The translations under genes and the position numbers were made by a program. Shown piece by piece: positions 11,395 to 22,790 of a DNA stretch of 64,000 bases. The DNA is from Prinia subflava (lineage: Eukaryota > Chordata > Aves > Passeriformes > Cisticolidae): assembly GCF_021018805.1 (NCBI RefSeq), contig NC_086258.1, positions 13,303,936 through 13,367,935 of the forward strand, in the 5' to 3' direction. How positions within the stretch are numbered: the first letter of the stretch is position 1; each line of letters begins with the position of its first letter. The notes below the pieces were generated by a model. It was not told where the DNA came from, searched no databases, and was given only the letters and a program-made list of their open reading frames with translations.

Positions 11395-11883
11395 CAAAGA
11401 GGGGCTTTGGTTTGTTGGAGGGAGCCCAGAGGAGGGTGACACGGTTGGTTTGGGGTGTGGAGCTCTGCTCCTGTGAGGAAAGGCTCAGACAATTGGGGTT
11501 GTTCAGCCTGGAAAAGAGAAGATTTGGGGTGACCTCACTGTGGCCATGCCTGAAGAGAGCAGGAGAGATGGAGAGGAGAATTACGAGACCAAGGGGTGAC
11601 AGCACAAGGGGGAATGGCTGCACACGGACAGAGAGAGGGTTTAGATTAAATATTAGGAAGAAATTCTTCCCTGTGAAGGTGGGGAGGCCCTGAGGGTGCC
11701 CAGAGCAGCTGTGGCTGCCCCTGGATCCCTGGCAGTGTCCCAGGACAGGGCTGGGAGCAGCCTGGGACAGTGGGAGGTGTCCCTGCCATGGCAGGGGTGG
11801 CACTGGATGAGCTTCCAGGTCCCCTCCAACCCAAACCCAAATCCACAGCTCTATAATTCTATAATTCTATGATTCTGTGATTT
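11395..11883 (+). mobile_element. CR1 LINE, 5'-truncated, with ORF2 C-terminal remnant
   Basis: About 490 bp of a non-LTR retrotransposon. The plus-strand frame 11349-11693 contains residues typical of the CR1 reverse-transcriptase protein C-terminus, including LRQLGLFSLEKRR and RLNIRKKFFPVKV, in the expected order. The frame then closes. The 3' UTR follows, with GGAGGTGTCCCTGCC near 11780. The element ends in three to four octamers of the ATTCTATA/ATTCTATG/ATTCTGTG type at 11850-11881, the CR1 hallmark. It is a dead fragment with no endonuclease or catalytic region. Confidence 0.93.
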
Positions 11884-12515
11884 TATTCCTTTCCTTATCA
11901 GACTGCCACGCTTTCCAAGTTGCCTGTAAATTAATCTCACAATAATTAATGAATATATCCTGCTGTTTGAAGAAACATCATCACTGGGATAGATAAAATC
12001 CAGATAAAAGAATGGAAATAATCAATAATTGCCTCCTGGTATGAACACTGGTTTCATTTACTTCATTTGAAGTATCTTTACTGGCACAGGAGAGCTTCAA
12101 GATAGGATTTTTTTTCCCCAGAAAAATTGGTTTAGACATTGTTAGGTTTGGGGTAATTTTTGCTTTTATCCCTCTGTTCTTTTCATTGCCATGTATTTCT
12201 CAATGAAGAAATTTTATCTCTTCATTCCATATTAAGAAAAGGGAAAAAAAAATAAAAGTTGATCTGTGGGTTCTCTTTTGTAGAAAGTTCTGGTTTCCTA
12301 CATGACTTTTCCGTGGAATTTGTTTGGGAGAAATGCAGAGTGCACCAAAATGAGGTAATGACAGGGTTTGATATTTATCAAAGCCCTTTTTCCCCATCAT
12401 CAAACTGGCAGCAAATGTCCTGGAGCAGAGCAGCTGCACAAGCAAAAATGGGAAACACAACTGATCCTTGGGAGGGTTCTTGTCTGCAGAGCTCGGCCCA
12501 GGAACCTGGGACACT
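11884..12515. other. unique AT-rich DNA
   Basis: 11925-12260 is AT-rich with many TAATTAAT-like words and no repeat family recognised. 12260-12515 is of mixed composition. No coding evidence. Confidence 0.5.
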
Positions 12516-12570
12516 TCCAGGACCTGGGGCTTTGTCCTTCCAGGACCTGGGGCTTTGTCCTTCCAGGACC
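12516..12570. repeat. 25-bp direct duplication
   Basis: The words CCTGGGGCTTTGTCC and TTCCAGGACC recur in direct orientation, giving about 2.3 copies of a ~25-bp unit. Confidence 0.75.
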
Positions 12571-13100
12571 ATTTCAGTGAGGTCAGTGGGTATCTGCACG
12601 AGCCCACAGCAGTGAGGGCTCAGCAATGGGGTGAATGTCACACAGATCCCACCAAAAAGTGACAGGTGACTCCATTCTGCCACCTGAATGGGGTGGACAC
12701 CTCTAAATTAAGCAAATTAATGGCTTTTTGTCACTAATGAGTGGTCTCATTTCTGCCAGCCTCTGTGGAACAGGATGGGTCTCGTTTTCTCCAGGAGTTC
12801 TCTGTGACTTTATGAGAAGCCTCCTTTCAATGAGAGTTTTGCTCATCTTAAATGTAACATCTTAATTGTTGTCATTTACCTTTTTTTTATTTTTAATCTT
12901 GAAAAACTCTTTGAAAACTCTATTTGCCTCTGTATGTCAGGGCAAAGTAATCATGAGGTTAACAATAAAATTCACCTGCTGGCTCACCTGTGCCAGATTA
13001 TTTCTCTTCTATTTTTCCTTTCTGCCACATTTCAAACCCTAAACATCTGTTCTTTACACACTTTGTCTTTCAAAACTGGACTTCACAGTGAGAAAGGCTT
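12571..13100. other. unique non-coding DNA
   Basis: AT-rich lead-in to the pentanucleotide tract. A T run lies near 12881-12888. Nothing else is recognised. Confidence 0.5.
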
Positions 13101-13410
13101 TTCCTTTCCTTTCCTTTCCTTTCCTTTCCTTTCCTTTCCTTTCCTTTCCTTTCCTTTCCTTTCCTTTCCTTTCCTTTCCTTTCCTTTCCTTTCCTTTCCT
13201 TTCCTTTCCTTTCCTTTCCTTTCCTTTCCTTTCCTTTCCTTTCCTTTCCTTTCCTTTCCTTTCCTTTCCTTTCCTTTCCTTTCCTTTCCTTTCCTTTCCT
13301 TTCCTTTCCTTTCCTTTCCTTTCCTTTCCTTTCCTTTCCTTTCCTTTCCTTTCCTTTCCTTTCCTTTCCTTTCCTTTCCTTTCCTTTCCTTTCCTTTCCT
13401 TTCCTTTCCT
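13101..13410. repeat. pure (TTCCT)62 microsatellite
   Basis: 310 bp of uninterrupted pentanucleotide, exactly 62 copies, followed by a slightly degenerate tail to about 13425. It is pure pyrimidine on the + strand and pure purine on the - strand. Because the unit contains no stop codon in any phase, all six frames stay open, so the repetitive FLSFP and GKERK frames are artefacts of the repeat. Confidence 0.98.
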
Positions 13411-14172
13411 TTCTTTTCCCTTCCCCATGGACAATATTGAATATTTCATATTTTTCCCTTCCTGCTGTGGGTCAAAACCTGGAGGGACATAAATCATCAC
13501 AGGCCCACTCTACTTCCACTGCCACCAGTGAAGATCACCTATTGAATTTAGCATTTTTCACCAATTTTCCCAAGTCAGAAGCATTTCCGATTCTCCTTTA
13601 TCCCACGGATAAAATGGGGTTTTATGTGTCTGACTCCCGGGGTGATAATAGCAGGGAATAGTTTTACTGCACACATTGAACTTTTCCCCAGGCCAAGAAA
13701 AGCAGCCACAGCTTTTCATCCACTCCCAGCAAAAATTAAGCAGGATTTTAAAAAAAAAAAATAAATCCAATTGATGGGGACAGAAAGTGGTGGGAGAAGA
13801 GAAGCTGAAGTATGAAAATTAACAACATGAAGTACACAAAAATCACCCTGAGTAGTTTGTCCTCTATTTCAAACGTTTCTAAACCCTTTCAAATTACACA
13901 TTCAGCTAAATGATCACAGTTTGGGGCTTTCCCTCCCCCCCTACGGCTACACAAGATGAAAATCAAAGGAGGAAAAATAGAAACAGGAATGTTTGATCTG
14001 CCTGTTGCTCTCGCTGACTTTTCCAAGTGCAGTTTCCTGGCTGCAGGGTGGAACAGCAGCAAAGTCACTCCTGAGGGCATCCTTATCCAGGAGAGCTCAT
14101 TATCCTGACCTTAATTATGGGAGTGGGGGATCTTCCCTCTGCACAGGAACTCTCCTGAAAAAAGAAAAAAAC
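13411..14172. other. unique non-coding DNA
   Basis: An A run lies near 13749-13761. No exon, RNA gene or repeat family is recognised. Confidence 0.5.
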
Positions 14173-14310
14173 ATCCCTGGCAGTGCCCAAGACCAGGCTG
14201 AACAGGGCCTGGAGCACCCTGGGATGGTGGAAGGTGTCCCTGCCGTGGCAGGGGGTGGAATTAAATGATATTTAAGGTCCCTTCCCACCCAAGGCATTCC
14301 AGAATTCTAA
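14173..14310 (+). mobile_element. CR1 LINE 3'-end fragment
   Basis: Typical CR1 tail wording: CCTGGCAGTGCCC, GGCCTGGAGCACCCTGGGA, GGAAGGTGTCCCTGCC, and AAGGTCCCTTCCCACCCAA. The final octamers are degenerate. No coding part remains. Confidence 0.85.
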
Positions 14311-14871
14311 AAAATGAGCCTCATTCTGGAAAATAGAGTGGAACAAAAAGCAGATTGGGGTGAAGGAAAGATCAGGAACACCCCCCTTGGAGCAGCACGC
14401 ACAGACACCTGAAGTGTTTTGTTTAATTCAAGCTGTGAAAGAAATCTAAATTGAAGTTTGTCCCTAAGAGCTTGGTTCAGAAGGAAAAGGGGTTTTCAGC
14501 AGTTTTCATTCCACGTTTCCACACACAGCCAAGGAGGAGGATTCTGTAATTTGTCTCTCTGCCCTTTTCTGCTGAGCCATTTAATCACAGAAAGCAGCAG
14601 GTTGCTCATCCCACTTTGCACTTGGTAAATCAACGCTGACCTTTGCTTCTTGTCTCCTCCCTCACGTGCCTGGCTTGGCCTCAGGACTCTTTTTTTAAGG
14701 AACAGTCCCTATTTTCCAACAGTGTGGAGAACTGAAGGGGAAAAAGGAAGATCCCAGAGTGTTTGGAAACACAATCTGTGTGCTTTAGAGCCTGAGAGCC
14801 ACAAACACCGTAGGGTTTATGGAAAATAATAATTAAAGTCCCAGGACACAATCACCCCTTTCTGGCTCTCT
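14311..14871. other. unique non-coding DNA
   Basis: Mixed composition, with no repeat family or coding signal recognised. Confidence 0.5.
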
Positions 14872-15000
14872 TAGCAGTTATTAAATAGCAGTTATTAAAT
14901 AGGAGTTATTAAATAGAAGTTATTAAATAGAAGTTATTAAGTAGCATTTATTAAATAGATGTTATTAAGCAGCATTTATTAAATAGAAGTTATTAAATAG
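14872..15000. repeat. 14-bp AT-rich minisatellite, about 9 copies
   Basis: Nine units of TAGCAGTTATTAAA with variants (TAGAAGTTATTAAA, TAGCATTTATTAAA, TAGATGTTATTAAG), ending in a partial TAG. The period is exactly 14 bp throughout. Confidence 0.95.
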
Positions 15001-16426
15001 CTTTATGGAAAATCACAATTAGTTCTGGGTAAAGCAACACCTACCTCAACCTTCTATTGGACAGGTTGGGGCATCGAGTTTGGATGATCCTGAGGCTGGG
15101 GAGGGAAATGGGCAGCAAAAGGGAGGGAAACAGCAGAATCCACGTTTGTGGGTGTGAATAAATGTCAGAACGAATTTTGGGGCTCCATGGAATGGGAGAA
15201 GATCCCTGTTCAGGGAGAAAAATGCAGGTGGAACCAGTGGGAGAGAAATCAGAGAGGTGAATCCATGGAAAACTCTCCTTAATCCCATTAAGGACTCCTA
15301 GAAATCTGAAAATCTCTGCAAAAAAAGAACGGAGCTCCTCAGTGTCCTGAATGTTGGAATTCCAGGGGGAACTTCAGGGTTTGCAGCTGATTAAAGGAGC
15401 TCTGTTGAAATTTGAAGACATGGCAATATTTTAATCACCCTCTTCCATAGACTTTATATTTTTTTGATGGACTGCTCACAGCAGGTGTTTCCCAGCTCTG
15501 GCAGAGGGTTGGGGATGAATTTTCAGCCCGATTCTGCCTTTCTGAAAGGAAGGCAGTGGTGGACCAGGAAAGTGCATGAGTGAATAATCAGTGACTCCTG
15601 CTAAAGCACTGGGATGTGTTGATGCTGCTCAGTGGCCCCAGGAGGATGTCATGGATCAAAACATTGATTTCCTCTGTGCTTCTCTCTCCTAAAAGGTGTT
15701 CTCCAAGTCTCCTGGGGGCACAGCTGATCCAGGGACATTTCTAAGGCTGTAGAAGGACACCCCATGCACACACAGATGGGATTTTTGTAAGGCTGTGTGT
15801 TCAAAGGAAAGTAAACTCGCTGGTTTACATAAGCCTGCCTCTTCCTTAAAGGCTGAGCTATTTTAACAGTGCATTCCACCAAAATGAATAATATTTGGCT
15901 TTTGGAGGCAGATTTTTCTGTGGTTACAACCTCTTTTGCACATCATAAATGTCCAACCCCATCCCCTTGCTTTTCTTTGATTAAAAAGAACAACAACTAA
16001 CCTTTAAAAATACTGTATTTGTCATGGGCTCGCTTGGGTTGCAGCTGGTGTGATTTATGTGTCTGTCCTCAGAGCAAATGCACTCATTGAGGAAAACCAG
16101 CAAGGGTGTCCCAGTGCAGGGATGGGGATTTGGGGTCATCCCAGGTGCTGCTGCAGAGGATGGGGAGTCCTTGGAGCTGCCTCAGGGTGAGGTGGGTCAC
16201 GAGCCCAAGGCTGGAACATGAAAACCTCCAGGATTTACAGGAGACCCATGGATCCCACAGGGAGCTGAGGTGACAGCAGAGCCCTCCTGGGAGTGTCACA
16301 GCCGTGTTCTGTCCCAGGACAGGCCAAGCCTGATCCCTAAATCCCAAATCCTCCCAGATTTCACAGATTTGTGGTTCCAGGCTCGGCGTCAGCACCTTCC
16401 ATTCTTGCACCAGGTCCTGCTCCCAC
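15001..16426. other. unique non-coding DNA
   Basis: No repeat recognised. A minus-strand open frame of 198 codons (16084-16680) begins inside the adjacent 98-bp array. About half of it is array sequence, and I do not accept it as a gene. Confidence 0.5.
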
Positions 16427-16808
16427 TTCCACCACCCTGAGTCACCAGGGCACCCTGCAGAGCTGGAAAACAAACAAGAGGCACTCAGAGAATCTACCCT
16501 GGCATAAATGAATTTTACCCTCAGTTCCACCACCCTGAATCCCCAGTGGATCCTGCAGAGCTGGAAAACAAACAAATGGCACTCAGAGAATCTACCCTGG
16601 CATAAATGAATTTTACCCTCAGTTCCACCAGCCTGAATCACCAGTGGATCCTGCAGCGCTGGAAAACAAAAAAGTGGCACTCAGAGAATCTGCCCTGGCA
16701 TGAACAAATTTTACCCCCAGTTCCACCAGCCTGAATCACCAGTGGATCCTGCAGAGCTGGAAAACAAAAAAGTGGCACCCAGAGAATCTGGCCTGGCATA
16801 AATAACTT
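16427..16808. repeat. 98-bp minisatellite, about 3.9 copies
   Basis: Units begin with TTCCACCA at 16427, 16525, 16623 and 16721, an exact 98-bp spacing. They contain GAGCTGGAAAACAAA and CACTCAGAGAATCT and are over 90 percent alike. The last unit fades near 16808. Confidence 0.95.
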
Positions 16809-17085
16809 TGTCCCTGACTTCACAGTGACAACTTTCAGCTGGCGCAGATCTCTCCAGACCTGGAGGTGTCCCCTCCTTACACAAGCAAGAGATCAGATCC
16901 AAAACGAGCAGGATTTTTTGGAAGAAGGGGAAAACTATTTGAGGAGGGAGTAAACGGCTCTGCACTGTTCCAACTGCTCAGAAATTTGTTTTGCCAAGGG
17001 AACAGGAGAAAGCCGTTAAAAAAAGATTTTAATTTCGAGCCGCTTTCGGCTTTCCCTGGAAGAAAACAAGGAAGAAGCAAACACA

Positions 17086-17305
17086 ATGGCTAAAGAACAT
17101 GAAAAGATCCCAAAGGTTAAGAATGCTCCAAGAAAAATACTGCCTCAGCCTTCAATGGGAACGCTCTTTGCACCACTCTCTGGTGGTGCTGGCTGCGAGG
17201 GCTCTGCAGGGGAAGGGGCAGGAGCGGGGCAGGAGCAGGGCTCAGAGCTCAGCCTCTCCTTTGAGCCCTGCCACAAACGCTGTGTTTGCACAGCTCATTT
17301 GCAGG
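17086..17305 (+). other. weak candidate first exon
   Basis: An ATG in good Kozak context (ACAATGG, A at -3 and G at +4) opens a 73-codon frame. The frame runs directly into a consensus splice donor (GTGAGT at 17306-17311) before the stop at 17311-17313. A CpG cluster follows within 40 bp. The predicted peptide starts MAKEHEKIPK, is glycine/glutamate-rich in the middle, and ends in a Cys/His patch. I do not recognise it. No branch point, acceptor or downstream exon could be linked to it, so this may be chance. Confidence 0.12.
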
Positions 17306-17345
17306 GTGAGTGAGAAGGCTCAAGTGGCAAATTGGATATTGATAA

Positions 17346-17390
17346 CTTCCAGAAGCCTCGCCGGGGCCGCGGCGTTGCTGCGCTCGCTGT
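17346..17390. promoter_or_regulatory. small CpG cluster
   Basis: About seven CpG dinucleotides in 45 bp (for example GCCGGGGCCGCGGCG), against a background where CpG is scarce. It lies just 3' of a candidate exon with a splice donor. Function is inferred from composition only. Confidence 0.25.
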
Positions 17391-17880
17391 CTGAAGCGTC
17401 CTTCCCTTGCTGGCAGCAGAGCGTGGCTCCAAATGAATTAGCTCCCAAACCTGATATTTGAGGATGTTTTATTGGTCTGATGTCCCTCCAAGTCTTGCCA
17501 GAGCTGTCATGTCAGAGAGCTGCGGGCTCGGTTGCAATAAAGAGGCGCTGGTTGGAATTGTTTCCTCCTGGTGTGATTGTGGAAGGGGAAAAAAGAGTGG
17601 AAAAGCACTTGGAGAGCCCTGCTCCATCTCCCTCCTGCTCAGCTCCCACCTGGAGCTCCCCAGGATGGGGAAATCCAGGGGGAAACCCTCTGGGAAGAGC
17701 TCCTGGGGCATCCCTGGCATGGAGCAGAGCCAGCACCGCCACATCCAACTCTCCACCCCGGAATTTTGTCATTTTTAACAAGGTGGAAGAAAATTTTCCT
17801 TGCTTTGCTTCTCTTTGTTTTGCCACATTTGTCACATTTGCTTTCCTTTGTGTCACGTTTTTATTAATTAAGGATGGGAA

Positions 17881-17900
17881 TTTTTTTTTTTTTTTTTTTT
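17881..17900. repeat. poly-T run
   Basis: Twenty uninterrupted T bases, preceded by a single A/T-rich stretch. Not attached to a recognisable retroposon. Confidence 0.85.
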
Positions 17901-19711
17901 AATGATCCAAGTTTACAATTATTTTGCATAAATATTGGCAGAACAGCTTCTGTGGGAGAGTGAAAACAAAGCTTTTTGTGATCAGCACATGATTGCACTT
18001 AGGCAGAGTATCAGTTAAATCGGTCTTGAAATTATAACATTTCAGCTGCTGGTACTTTTCATATTAAAAATCAAATTTAATTTTCCAGTTTTGCAGAAAC
18101 AAAAATTCCAACCATTTGTTGCTTTCCACCACCAGGAGGGAAGAAATAAAAGGGGAAAAAAAATATAATGAATCCAGCCTAATCCTCCAAAATAAATCTC
18201 CACAAAGGCTCTTTCTCTCTGTGAGGGGTCACTGCAGATTTTTCAGCCTCCTTGGGTGGCACCTCCCAGGTGGAAGTGGATGCTTCACTCACGGTCTCAG
18301 TGGGGACAAACCTGGCCTCAAACTCCCAAATTCTGGGATTTACCCTGGAATTACAGCTGCAAAACCCAGGTCAGAATATTCTGAATATTCCATTTCTCCT
18401 GGAATAAGTGCAGATGCTCCTCATTCCCTGTCAGTCACTGGATGTGAGGAGGGATTTTGGGAAGCAGCATCCTCAGCTCAGGAGCTGAGCCATTCCTGAC
18501 CGTGTGTGGCAACATTTTTCAATGCTTGGTTTAGTTCCATCCAGGCTACAAACCAGAGAACCAAACCCAAAACAGAGAAGGAAAATAAAATTTAAAAAAA
18601 AATAAAAAGAAAGGAAAAAAGTCCTTTCTGATTTTCAACATAAAGCTAGGATTACCACCAAAGAACAATAAAAATTCCTTTATTACCAACAACAGGAAGA
18701 GCAAAGAGAAAAATAAACCACAGAAAATCTTTGTTATAATTTTTCCATAACAAATAAGGTCTTTTCTGGTCATGTTTGGCCTTTTTTTTTTTTTCCCTTC
18801 TCCTTAAAATTGTATCTGTTTAGGAAAAAAAAATTTAAAAATCTTGTTTAGAATAAAAACAAAACTGCAGAGGAAAAAGCAGAGCTCTTATTAAAGAGTT
18901 TGACATCACAACCCATCTATTAAATGGCAGGATCCTTAAAGGAAAGTCCTTTCCAAATAAAAGGGAGGGAATGAAAGGTTCTGTGAGTTCCCAAGGCCGT
19001 TGTTGATGCTGTGGAGCACAGAAAACTTCCACTGTCCATGGTCAGGGAAGTCATGGAGGAACAGGAACGAGCTCTGGAGGCTCCCACAGGGAGAAGACCC
19101 TTGGAGAAACACGCCTGGGACTTGTCCCGGTGTTCCTTTGTTCCTCACGCTGTTTTGCAGTTTAATTTGGGGGATTTAGGAAGGTGAATGGTCAGAGGGG
19201 AGGGAAATTTGCTGCTCCCCAGCTCCAGGAGGGTTTGATCCGTGTCCCTCTGTGCCCTGCTGTCCCCTCCATCCCAGCTGACCCCACCAGGAGCCCAGCT
19301 CTGGTGAGGGGGTGTGAGCTTATCTCCAGGAGTTGTTTTATGTTTCCCTGGCTCTGGGGGCTGCTTTGGGTTTGTTTTCCCTGCGTTTCTGAGCCACAAG
19401 GCTCTTTTTCCATCCCAAAGCCTGGCACACTTTGTTCCTGCTCCTTTTTGCCGGGTGGATCCACCCGAGGCTGATTAGGGGTGATAAGGGGTGGCAGTGA
19501 GTTATTGCCCAGCCAGCCTGAAAAGCCAAACCGGGCAGTTTTGACATAAAACACTCACAGAAGTGGCTTTTCCCCTTATCTGGCCCTGCTCTGGATAGCA
19601 GAGGCAGCCTGGAACAAAGGCTTTTGTTCCTCGTTAATCTGCAGTGAGAAGGAGCAGGGACTGACCCTTCCATTGATGCTTTGAGTTTTATCTTCTCTGT
19701 ATTTCACATTC

Positions 19712-20151
19712 TGGGCTGCCCAGGGGTGATTTTCGTGTATCCCAGCCCCTGTGGTGCCCAGGGTGCAGCTCTGAGCTCACACTCAGGCTCACTCAGCTCT
19801 CTGCACACAGCACGGACACAAAACAAATCCTTCTCCTGCTGCACACCCAGGACAACTTTCAGCCCCAAGAGCACAAACAAGGGGGGCTGCAGGGAGGAAC
19901 AAGAAGGATGGGACCTCCCAGCCTGCAGCTGCAATTGGACAATTCAACCCCAAAGTGCAAACGGAGCAAAACTGATCCAAGGGTGAGCCCTGGGCAGCGT
20001 TTGTCCATTTGGGACCATTTTGGGTCCCCCTTGGGTGCAGCCCTGGCCAGGCTCTTGTCCTGCCCAAGGTGGATCCTCAAGGCCTTTCAATAAATCTCTG
20101 CTTTATTCTCCAGCCCTGCCCAGGCTCTGCTCCTGTTCACCATCACCATCA
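19712..20151 (+). mobile_element. solo LTR, family 2, copy 3
   Basis: The 19740-20115 core is about 97 percent identical by eye to the copies at 6925 and 8310, including AATAAA at about 20089. The ends are more diverged: the left end reads TGGGCTGCC and the right end CATCACCATCA. I find no matching target duplication, so the boundaries may be off by several bases or the flanks may have changed. Confidence 0.85.
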
Positions 20152-22639
20152 AAGGGTTTTGTCCTCTCTGCTCCTCTGCCATGGTGTCACTGGAGGAGCT
20201 GCTGACCACAGCATGCCCAGACCGGTGCCTGGGGTCCCTGGGCACATCCCAAAGGAACTGCAAAATCTCCTCCATCCCTGCCCCCTGGCAGTTTAAAGTG
20301 AATTTTAATGGGGGTGAACCAGGAATAATTTCCAGGTTCTTAATAAAATTCATAAAATTATAAATAAATGTTATAATGCTAACAAGACCCTCCTAATCGT
20401 GATATATCCTTCTTTTTCTTGCTTGTTTCTCAGCTCCTGCTCACACCCAGGTCCATCTCGCTCTCCCTCATTGCTTTGCTGGGAAATTGTGGTCTGAACT
20501 GAGCAGAATTGTGAAACAGAACTGTTTTTTGGGGGTCAGACCCCAATTCCGTCTCAAAAGATAATTTGGGGTCACATGGCCACAAAATCCAAGAAAAGCC
20601 TGAGTTTTCCTGCTCTGGATCCACACAGAATTCAGAACTGGAGTTGTTTGTGCAGCAGCAAAGGGATAAAGTTTGAAGTTCTTTGGCCTCCTCTGTTGAA
20701 TTGCACCCCCTGCTCCTGCTGCTTTCACAGCCAAAGGGGTCAGAGCTTCTTCTTTTATTTTGAACACCGATGTCTGAACCCAGAAATCATCATCCAACCA
20801 ATCTACAAAAAAATAAAATAAAAAGAATACTCTATTCCCATCTACATTTTTCCAGATGTAAATACTCCTTTAATTTAGTACAAAATTATTGTGCTGTAAA
20901 CTCTTTTATAACATTGCTAGGTTTCATTTTTGGTTTTGTTTTTCATTTTCTGATGTCTTTTGTGGATTTGGGATACAAACAAATGACAGGGTACTAACAA
21001 TGACTTGAACCAGCTTCTGAAAGATGGGTTTTTGTTGGGGTTTGGGGTTTTTTTACCTCCCTGCACCACTGTTTTTTCCTCTCTGGCTTCTTCCTCTTGG
21101 ACTTTCTCAGGAGGGCAGCACATTTTGGAATTAAGATTCCCATGGTCAAAATCTTTTCTGAGGTCCATTTGTAGAAATATTCAAGTATCCCTCCAGAGGA
21201 ATTCCGCAGTGTGATTTGGGAAGATCTTTGTGAGGAAATGATTCCACACCTCAGGTAGAAGCCAGAGGAGGAAGATGGCCCAGAAGAAAAATATCCAAGT
21301 GCTAAAGGAATTATTCAGAACACAGGGATCACACCTAAAGTCTCCAAAGGGAATAAAATTGGATATTTTTAAATATCCAAAACAAAAAGTGCTGCAGGAT
21401 ACAAATGTAGATCTAAGAACTCTAGAGGGGAAAAAAAAAAAAAAAAAGGGAAAATCAAGGCAAAATTTGATTTCAGTGGAAGAGAGCTTGAGGTCAGGCA
21501 GGGCTGGGCAGGGCCAGGCCAGCAGGGAATGTGGTCAGGGATTTTTCCTGCCCTGGTGGTGGGATGAGAGCAGAGCAGCTCCGTGACCGGGGGTGACATT
21601 CCCACATTTCTGATACAGAACAGAGACCTCACACTCCATCACCCAACCCTTCCAACTCTCATTTCTGCTCACAGGAGGTGTTGGAGCACCTGAGGATGGG
21701 GCAGAGCTTTCCCTCAGTCCGTCCCACCCTGAGCTTCCCTCTGTCCATCCCTCTGTCCGTGGAACACGAAACCATCCGGAGCTCCACTCTGATTCATCCT
21801 TTCCCAAATCACTTTCTTTTGAGAACAGTGGAAAGTACCTCTTGTTTTCTTTATTTTCTTTTTTTTTTTTCTTCTTCTTTTTTTTTTTGTTTCCATGGCC
21901 ATAATTTAATTCTTCATTTTAACCAACTTGCTGCGTCCTTTCTCCTTGATAACTCCCGAGCTCGAATGTAAAAAATGTATTATTACAAGAGACAATTACG
22001 GGGTTCAAAGCATTCTGAAGCATTCCATGCTCCCAGCTTCTGGTACTGATATAAGGAGAGGAATATTTGTGGTTTTTTGACTTGCATGAAGTGGAAAGGT
22101 TCCAAGAGCTGGTGGTAAAGGGCCTAATGAAAGTCTGCCTTCATCAGACACAACAAAGCTCCTGCATCCTGGGAGGTTTAACTCTTTCTGTGGACGGGGT
22201 GCCCAGGCCCCAGCACTCCCCACAAACAACCCTTGGCTGTGCAAAATCAACCACTCCACGCTCAGTCAAAAACAGCAACAGCAAGAGAGGTCAAAAAAGA
22301 AAGAACTCAGGGTTTGTTTGGCTTAAAATTCTTTTTTTTCCTTATTATTTTAAGCAGCGCACGTCTGGAAGTTGAAGGTTTGCAGCTCCCGGAGTTTGTC
22401 TGGACTGAAGATGTGTCTCACACCTTTGGGCCAGCAGAAAATGATGGAAATTGGGGCTGGTTTGAAGGACACCCAGTGGCTGCACAAACATCTGACTGCT
22501 GCAGAGCAGGAGGTTCTCCTCTGCTGAACCTTCTGTTTGTCATTTATTTTTCCATTTCATAAATACCGATTGGAAACTTCTCCTTGGAAGGCAGAGGGAA
22601 ATCTTGTGGATTGTAAACACGGAGGGGAAGAGGAATTGT
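20152..22639. other. unique non-coding DNA
   Basis: AT-rich 20320-20400 and 20800-21000, an A run near 21429-21447, and a T/C-rich tract near 21841-21888. No exon or repeat family is recognised. Confidence 0.5.
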
Positions 22640-22790
22640 TTAGGATGGTGAAAAGGGTATAAGGACTCAAAGCATAACGTTAAGTAGAGGAAAGTTTAGG
22701 CTGGATAAACTTCCAAGTGCTGAAATCTTATTAGGCTGTGGAAAATTCTTCCGAAGGATGTGGGAGAAGCTCCACTGTTTGAGCAGCTTG
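22640..22790 (+). mobile_element. probable old CR1 LINE fragment
   Basis: The order AGAGGAAAGTTTAGGCTGG, AAACTTCC, TTAGGCTGTGG, then AAGGATGTGGGAGAAGC resembles the CR1 region that encodes the end of ORF2, with many substitutions. No terminal octamers are seen. This is a family guess from wording alone. Confidence 0.45.

Larger units (their letters stand above)
16809..19711. other. largely unique DNA with a CpG cluster
   Basis: Contains the exon candidate at 17086-17305, a CpG cluster at 17346-17390, a T run at 17881-17900, and A/T-rich sequence at 18580-18850. No repeat family is recognised. 19145-19680 is GC-rich and unassigned. Confidence 0.5.

Noticed and set aside
13054..13500. Long FLSFP/GKERK open frames on both strands
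   Set aside because: They are the six-frame reading of a TTCCT repeat that contains no stop codon.
6949..20067. The same 60-92-residue frames appearing three times (near 7.0, 8.4 and 19.8 kb)
   Set aside because: They lie inside solo LTR copies; their similarity follows from the repeated DNA, and retroviral LTRs of this size do not normally encode protein.
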